Positions 58,430 to 64,000 of a DNA stretch of 64,000 nt are shown in pieces. Within the stretch, counting starts at the first letter, position 1, and every line of letters begins with the position of its first letter. The DNA lies in contig CP114484.1 in assembly GCA_027186245.1 (NCBI GenBank), positions 11,418,001 through 11,482,000 on the forward strand, in the 5' to 3' direction. The notes beneath the pieces are model-generated. The model did no database searches. It was not told where the DNA came from and saw only the letters and a program-made list of their open reading frames with translations. Both the position numbers and the translations under genes were made by a program. Source of the stretch: Coriaria nepalensis (lineage: Eukaryota; Streptophyta; Magnoliopsida; Cucurbitales; Coriariaceae).

Positions 58430-61033
58430 TTCAAGATTTTGAAAATACCTATTCGATCCAAAGCCTTGATCACCTCTAACAGTAAGTCCAGCTTCCATAT
58501 GCTGAATATGATACCAAAGTTCAGGGTCAAGAGTTAGCTATGAATTTTCAAGATGAATCCTAAGGCACAAATTGCATTACAAAATGAAATAAAAACAAAA
58601 TAAACAAAATAAAACAAAAAGATAGGACCAGCCAATGAAATAACACACATCAAATAAAAAACCACTTAAATACACGTTATAAAATGCAGATGACGTACAT
58701 GATTGGTTAGGACTGAGCTTATGAAGTATTCTTCATCTTTGAAACTCGCTGTCTTTCTTTTGGATCCACATGCTTTTAAGGAAGAAAGCAGAACCAAATA
58801 TCAATCATCAGACCATTATTTAGTAGTAAATATCAGAAAAACCAGATATAAGTGACTCAAGACACATCCACATGCGTGCACTATCTTCTGTTTGCAACTT
58901 TTATAAAATTAAACTAAACTCAATGCGATGCATATTCCTAGAAGACAACTGGGAGAAGGAAAAATGTTTGTGGGGGAAGAAATAACCGGAGAGGCCAATT
59001 GTTGATATGGATGGATAACTTGTTTCAAGAGTAAATGGTTAACAAAGAGCATGACATAGTAACAGGACCTTTGAAGACATTGCTAGAAAGGGGAGAAAGA
59101 GAGTAATCAAACTGAGAAGAGCAAATAATAGATATCAGTAAGAACAAACCATTTTTCTCCTTGTCCTTTGAACAAGTGATTTCAGGCTGAACTTCCTAGA
59201 ATTATCAAGAGGATTATTCACGTATAAGTGAAAAATTGTAAGCATTCAAATTTTTAGAAATTCATGTTATTTCTCAATCCAGAAATTCTAAATGAGCCCC
59301 ATATACATCAAAACTGAGATAAGTTTACCTCCTCTACATGACTATCAGAGCGCTGCTGCTGTACTAATTTAATAATTCCTTCATGAACGTATCTTTTTTT
59401 CTTCATAACATCAACCCATTGACCTGAAGGACCCTGCAATCATATCACAAACTTAAATCCTTCCACACGACATGTCAGCAGTGTTGCTGTTCTATCCACG
59501 CTTCATTCTCTGCAAAGAAACCTACACACATTAAACCATGCTGAAATGTACCTACTTAGCATGTTTTGATTTAGCAGCTTCTCCTTCAGCTTCCAGAATA
59601 GTCTGCTTGGGCCTGGGGTAACTTAAATATTTAATGATCACCAGTCACCAATATTAAGACACATTTGTTAACATGTAAAATCATTGAAACTAAAAATGAT
59701 GAAACAATGATGGCAATCATCACTGACCTAAATGTTTTCAGGCGCTCTGAGAAAGCTAATGCCATCAATTCACCACCTTCAAGTACATTTTTGAATATTG
59801 GATGCAGACCTTCATGGGGTAGATCCTTTGCTCTTTTAACAGACTCCCTTGAAGGGGATGGCTTTGTCTTTGAATACAAACGAAACCCATTTTTACAGGC
59901 ACTCAACAATGCTGTTAAATCTGCAGAAGAATCAATAGTTTCTCGAATTCTATAAGATACAAGGTCAATGACAGTTTGGGGAAAGCGCCCATAGACACTT
60001 TCTCCGTTTGCAATTACTTGTTCCATTTTAGACAATACTCTTTCCCTGTCCGTCAAAAGCTCTTCCTCAGAAGGTGCAGCCCTGATGGGTTTTGAGAGAA
60101 ATAAATGCAGATCTAACAGGTAAGGCATATCTTCGGATGTCACAGGCATATCTTCGGATGTCACAAAAGAAAAGGCAGTGCCGTCCGTCCAGCCCTTGCA
60201 GCTCGGCCAACTCGATGAACAAATATTTTAGGCTTTGGAGGGAAGTCCCAGTTGATAACATTATCAAGTAATGGAATGTCAATACCTCTAGCTGCAACAT
60301 CAGTCACAATTAGTGACATTGTTTTTCTTGCTCTAAACCTCGCTATATGAATCTTGCGAGCATCTTGATCCATCTCACCATAGCAGACAAAAGGCTCAAT
60401 ACCTTCCAATCTAAACAAGATAATGAGGAACTCAACATGATGTTTTGTAGCCACAAAAATTAACGTCTGCTCTTCAGAAGTGATTTGTTCCCTTAACAAA
60501 TACAACAGTGCTGCATACTTTTCTTCCTGTCGTCTTAAGGTGAAAAACACAAGCTTCAAATCCGGGCTAATCTTAGTTTCCAAATCAAGCCGAACAAGCT
60601 GAGGATCACGCAAACCAACCTTGGCAAACTCGGCTAGAACACTAGGTAATGTTGCACTGAAAAGCAAGGTTTGTCGATTTTCATTCAGCTGTGAGAGAAT
60701 TTTATGCAGCTGTTCACTGAAACCCGATTCAAAGAGGCGGTCAGCTTCTCTGGAAATGGATAGAATAAGAGCCCTAACTCCACCTTGAGGGACGTGCTGA
60801 TTCAATCGCTGCAGCATGGGGATGAGAAAGGCGGCATTCTTACCAGAACCTGTTCGAGCCATGGCGACGACGTCGGCGCCGGAGAGTATGATGGGCATGG
60901 TCTTCCTCTGAATAGGGGTTGGGACCTGGTAGCCCTTGCGTTTGATTCCGCGGAAGACATTGAGACTGAGAGCTAAGGATTCGAAGCCGCCAGATTTGGC
61001 CTTTTTCTTCAGCTCCGTTTCTCTTCTTCCCAC
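58430..61033 (-). pseudogene. DEAD-box helicase pseudogene (DBP10/RH29 type)
   Basis: From 61033 leftward, text matches plant RH29 (yeast Dbp10). Features of decay: the start codon position reads GTG, not ATG. Motif I is TGSGKN instead of GKT. About 60 residues between RALILS and READRLF are missing, so motifs Ia/Ib (TPGR) and the first Asp of DEAD are lost. A one-base deletion near 60178 shifts the frame after RAGRTA, and a 21-bp direct repeat duplicates VTSEDMP (60121-60162). The text then resumes in the other frame ([16 protein letters not shown]). Later exons at 59617-59560, 59437-59350, 59200-59145, 58770-58700 and 58510-58450 are recognisable (PKQTILEAEGEAAKSK, GPSGQWVDVMKKKR, GLTVRGDQGFGSNR). 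The C-terminal DBP10CT part is absent. RH29 acts in large-subunit rRNA processing; this copy cannot. Confidence 0.85.
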
Positions 61034-61710
61034 GGCGTTGGTTGGTAGTATCTTACTCGCCCGCCAAACTAGTATACGCCCTAATCGTTTAGGCGGTAAG
61101 CAGACACAGCAGAAAAGGTAGAAGATGCATCTCTTTAGAAATTTTTTGAGTTCTTAATTATTATTATGATTAAATCAGTTAACTTCCTTTTTAATATATA
61201 GAATAATGCTTTTTATAAATAGAATACAATATAATAAATCAATTTTATTTTAAATTTATATAATATTAATACGACATATAAGATAAGATTTAAAATTTCC
61301 TGGATAGATAAATCTACATATATAACAGTTAATTATTGTTTAAGAGATGTTTTAAGAGTTAATGTCATGTTTAATAAACACCATGTTGTAATGTTTTAAA
61401 GTAGAAGAACCAAATCGAACACATTACGCATCTATAATATCACAAAGCCTTGCAAATTGGAAGAAGCCTTTTTCTCGTTTGTTAACCTGCCAATCCTGAC
61501 TACTGGAAATCAATGAATAAAGGAGTAAGAATGTCAAGATGGGAACTTTCTTCAGTCACGAGCTGCTACTTCTAGAACTCGAGCGACCCTGCGCCAATTT
61601 TCCAGAATGAGGAAAAAATAACTTTAGTTCATCAAAATCTTCCATGTTTAGAGGTTAAAGACTGAAGACCGCAAACATGAATGACAGCTCAGCCTCTTAC
61701 CGAGTATGCT
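61034..61710. other. Spacer and PP2C 3' region
   Basis: No gene supported. 61140-61400 is AT-rich; from about 61440 on lies the probable 3' UTR of the PP2C gene (minus strand). Confidence 0.45.
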
Positions 61711-62999
61711 TCAGGCTAAATCGAATCGGACAACAACACATGTAATGTTGTCCGAACTCCCTCGGGAATAAGCTGCTTCTATTAGCTTCCTTGATGCCAC
61801 TTCCGCGTCTTGTATATCTTGCACTAAACCTACGGCATCCCTATTCGATATCACATTCCAAAGCCCATCACTAGCAATAATTATAAAATCTACCCCATGA
61901 ATTTCTTCCTCCTGAATCTCTGGTTCTGCAACCACATACGGCTTCAATAACTTGTCTCCAAAGGCCCGAGAAACAGCAAGAATCCCACCCACACGCCAGG
62001 TTCCTATAGACCAATAATCAGGTGAACCATTTTAGACTTTGAATGACAGACTTATGTCATCACATGATTTGGTTATAAAAATATCAGGGGTACTAGTAAG
62101 TAAGGATGTGGAATTCACCTGCCCAAATAATAAAACCTCCAGCCTGTTCAATCCTTTTCCGTTCATCAGACCTATCAGGTTTATGATCAATTGATAGCGG
62201 AATAGCTGCAGGGAAAAACGAGCTATTATCGAGCAATTACAGGCAATACATATCAAGGTGGCTGAATATTAATTAATTTTTCTATACACGGTCGAGTTTT
62301 GAGTCTTTCGTTTCAAGTAGATAAACTTTTCTACAATTCTCAAGAATGTGGATAGCAAAGCAAACGTGGAAAGCTTTCTTATGTTTCAGAAAAAAAATGT
62401 GCCAATCTTTGTTGCCTGCCAGTCATGTAATTATAAATAACATGTGAAAGAGATGCATCCACAAAGCCGAATAAAGTTGATATAAGACAGGGGACAGAGA
62501 AAAACTCATTCTTATAAAAATCTACCTGAACCACCTCTAGAGGCAACGACTCTGGAATCACCAACATTAGCGATGAGGAGGCGGTCCCCAACTAAGAGAG
62601 CAGTGGTCGCAGTTGACCCAGCATCTTTTTGCTGTCCTTTTTCTTCATTGAGATAATCAGCATCTGTCTTTCTAAACACCTCCACTACAATACAAAAAGT
62701 TGTCATCCACAGGAAAAAATTAGTTCCATAAGTTCTGAAATGATAAAGTAGAAACCCATAAATCCACCAGTTTCATACCAATAGCAGTCTTTGTATCGGT
62801 GATGAACTCTGGATGGCTACTTAAATTCTTGAAAAGGTTGTTTTTGAGGTATTCTGCTGTTCTGGAGCCTCCATGACCTAAATTATTTCCAACATCCGCT
62901 TTAGAAGAGATTTAGACATAAGAAATGAAACTATACTGAAAGGATTTAAGGTCCTCAATTCTTTGAACGGAAAATTCTTCAAACAACAGATACACACAT

Positions 63000-63034
<35 letters not shown>

Positions 63035-63599
63035 ACACTGCTCAGTTGTAAATTATGTATCAAACAAAAAATCATATCATGGCGAGCTAGGAAAAGATAC
63101 TTAAATCCTAGGACATACCATCAAAAACTCCAAAAAAGGCGACCATCTGACCATCAACCTCTGAAACTTTTGTCTCAAAGTAATCCTCCATTGAAGATCT
63201 TTTGCCTTTGAAACTGGAATAGCCATAGCTGAACCTTCCATTCCGGCTCCCAGTCAGAAAGCTAGAAAGTTCAGAGAAAAATATTACACATGTGAGTCCC
63301 TTATATCAAAGAACTTCCTCTAGACAAACTTAAAGCAGCTCCCTTCGCAAAAAGAAATAAAAATCGCTGTCTAAGACCACTCTACCAAGTACCTCCTGAG
63401 TCCAAAAGCTACATATAATTTCACCGGAACGAAAACTTAGGCAGGTTAATCCAAACCAATCCAATCTCATACTATGTCACACAGAGATCCACCAAATCAT
63501 ACAAGCTGAAGAATCTCAAAACCAATGATCGTAAGAATATAAAGGAAAAAACCTGATACCGCCACCACTGAAGAGGGAATCTGGATCCCTAGACGACAT
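61711..63599 (-). CDS. Protein phosphatase 2C (PP2C)
   Basis: Six minus-strand exons: 63599-63553, 63261-63119, 62877-62779, 62684-62526, 62205-62119 and 62003-61711. They join in phase to 275 residues. PP2C landmarks are complete: SSMEDYF (Glu 41, Asp 42), FGVFDGHGG (Asp 63, Gly 64), [45 protein letters not shown] (Asp 224) and [10 protein letters not shown] (Asp 263). These bind the two metal ions used to dephosphorylate Ser/Thr. The layout resembles the Arabidopsis WIN2/At1g22280-like group. Exon 1 contributes only 15 residues, and the reading frame stays open about 240 bases upstream without an AUG, so the N-terminus may be longer (see findings). An AC repeat (62997-63021) lies in intron 2. 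Confidence 0.9.
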
Positions 63600-64000
63600 T
63601 ATGATGTCCCGAACTACCGGCGGTAGTACTGATGGAGACGTTGGCCGTGGTTCAGCCGGCAACGGCGAAAGTGGTGGTGGAGATGTAGGTGGAGCCTCTT
63701 GATCCGCATCCCCACATGGGGGAAGAGAGGCTGAGGATTCGTCGGACGGTGAGTCCGTCAGATTTGCTGTGACGAGAAGACCTCGCAGCGTTAAAAACTG
63801 GAGGTGGGTTCGTGCGAGAAAGAGCGAAGAGAATAATGAACTTTTTTTTTTTATTTATGTTCAGTTTTTATATGTAGCGAGGGACTGAGGAAGATTTTTA
63901 ATTTCTCCGTTTGAAGGGGAAAAATAGGAGTTTAAACTTCAAACTTGAGACTGACATTTAAACGGTGTTCCAACTGCAAAATTCGTAACGTGGTTTTGTT
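63600..64000 (-). promoter_or_regulatory. PP2C 5' leader with two uORFs and TATA box
   Basis: On the minus strand, a TATAAAAA box lies at about 63866-63873, which puts transcription start near 63840. The leader (63840-63600) contains two upstream AUGs in other frames, at about 63717 (MWGCGSRG...) and 63710 (MRIKRLHL...), giving short uORFs of about 20-35 codons. The main frame is open throughout but has no AUG. The last 100 bases at the window edge are promoter or spacer. Confidence 0.4.

Noticed and set aside
1..64000. tRNA, rRNA, CRISPR and riboswitch features
   Set aside because: Inspected by eye and nothing convincing was recognised; a covariance-model scan would be needed to be sure.

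Overview
The window is nuclear DNA of a flowering plant, most likely a eudicot: AT-rich, with GT-AG introns, TATA boxes about 70-130 bp before several starts, and plant-specific families (WAK-like kinase, EHD3-like PHD protein, plant natriuretic peptide, TOM1-like protein, PLS/E-type PPR protein, USP-domain kinase, IDA-like peptide). No organelle or bacterial operon structure, CRISPR array, rRNA or tRNA was recognised. I have not named the species.

Layout. 0-4 kb: the 5' end of an unknown gene (-) divergent from an EHD3-like triple-PHD gene (+). 5.5-15 kb: two diverged copies of a segment carrying a small orphan gene (-), separated by a rotted MULE-type transposon with a DUF1985/Ulp1 gene and a mudrA DNA-binding remnant. 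15-23 kb: a WAK-like cluster with one intact gene, one multiply broken copy and one C-terminal scrap. 23-28 kb: a doubtful small gene, a short secreted IDA-like peptide gene and a nine-exon TOM1-like gene, all on the minus strand. 28.7-30.1 kb: a 2-oxoglutarate dioxygenase pseudogene cut by a 193-bp solo LTR. 31-32 kb: a plant natriuretic peptide/EG45 gene. 32.7-40 kb: transposon debris (LINE RNase H, copia gag-pol, FAR1-type fragment) and AT-rich repeats. 40.8-42.1 kb: an intact dioxygenase paralogous to the broken one. 43-51 kb: LINE and gypsy debris, one uncharacterised Ser/Lys-rich protein, and a stray 3' end of a BCKDH E1-alpha gene. 51-57 kb: a PPR gene and a USP-domain receptor-like cytoplasmic kinase, both +. 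58-61 kb: a pseudogene of DBP10/RH29 DEAD-box helicase. 61.7-63.6 kb: an intact PP2C gene (-).

How the genes relate. They are an ordinary plant mixture: chromatin reading (EHD3-like), cell-wall sensing (WAKL), peptide signals (IDA-like, PNP), endosomal sorting of ubiquitinated cargo (TOL), organelle RNA processing (PPR), cytoplasmic kinase signalling and PP2C dephosphorylation. No pathway-level cluster is evident. The notable content is evolutionary: a duplicated orphan gene with a young hairpin at its stop codon, an EGF exon pasted into a kinase exon, an LTR insertion with intact target-site duplication inside a coding exon, and a helicase whose DEAD box was removed by an internal deletion. 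I did not find a convincing new molecular system.

Exon boundaries were derived by hand from GT/AG signals and reading-phase continuity. For all seven intact multi-exon genes (EHD3-like, WAKL, TOL, PNP, dioxygenase, USP kinase, PP2C) and the two-exon 303-residue protein the exons sum to a whole number of codons.
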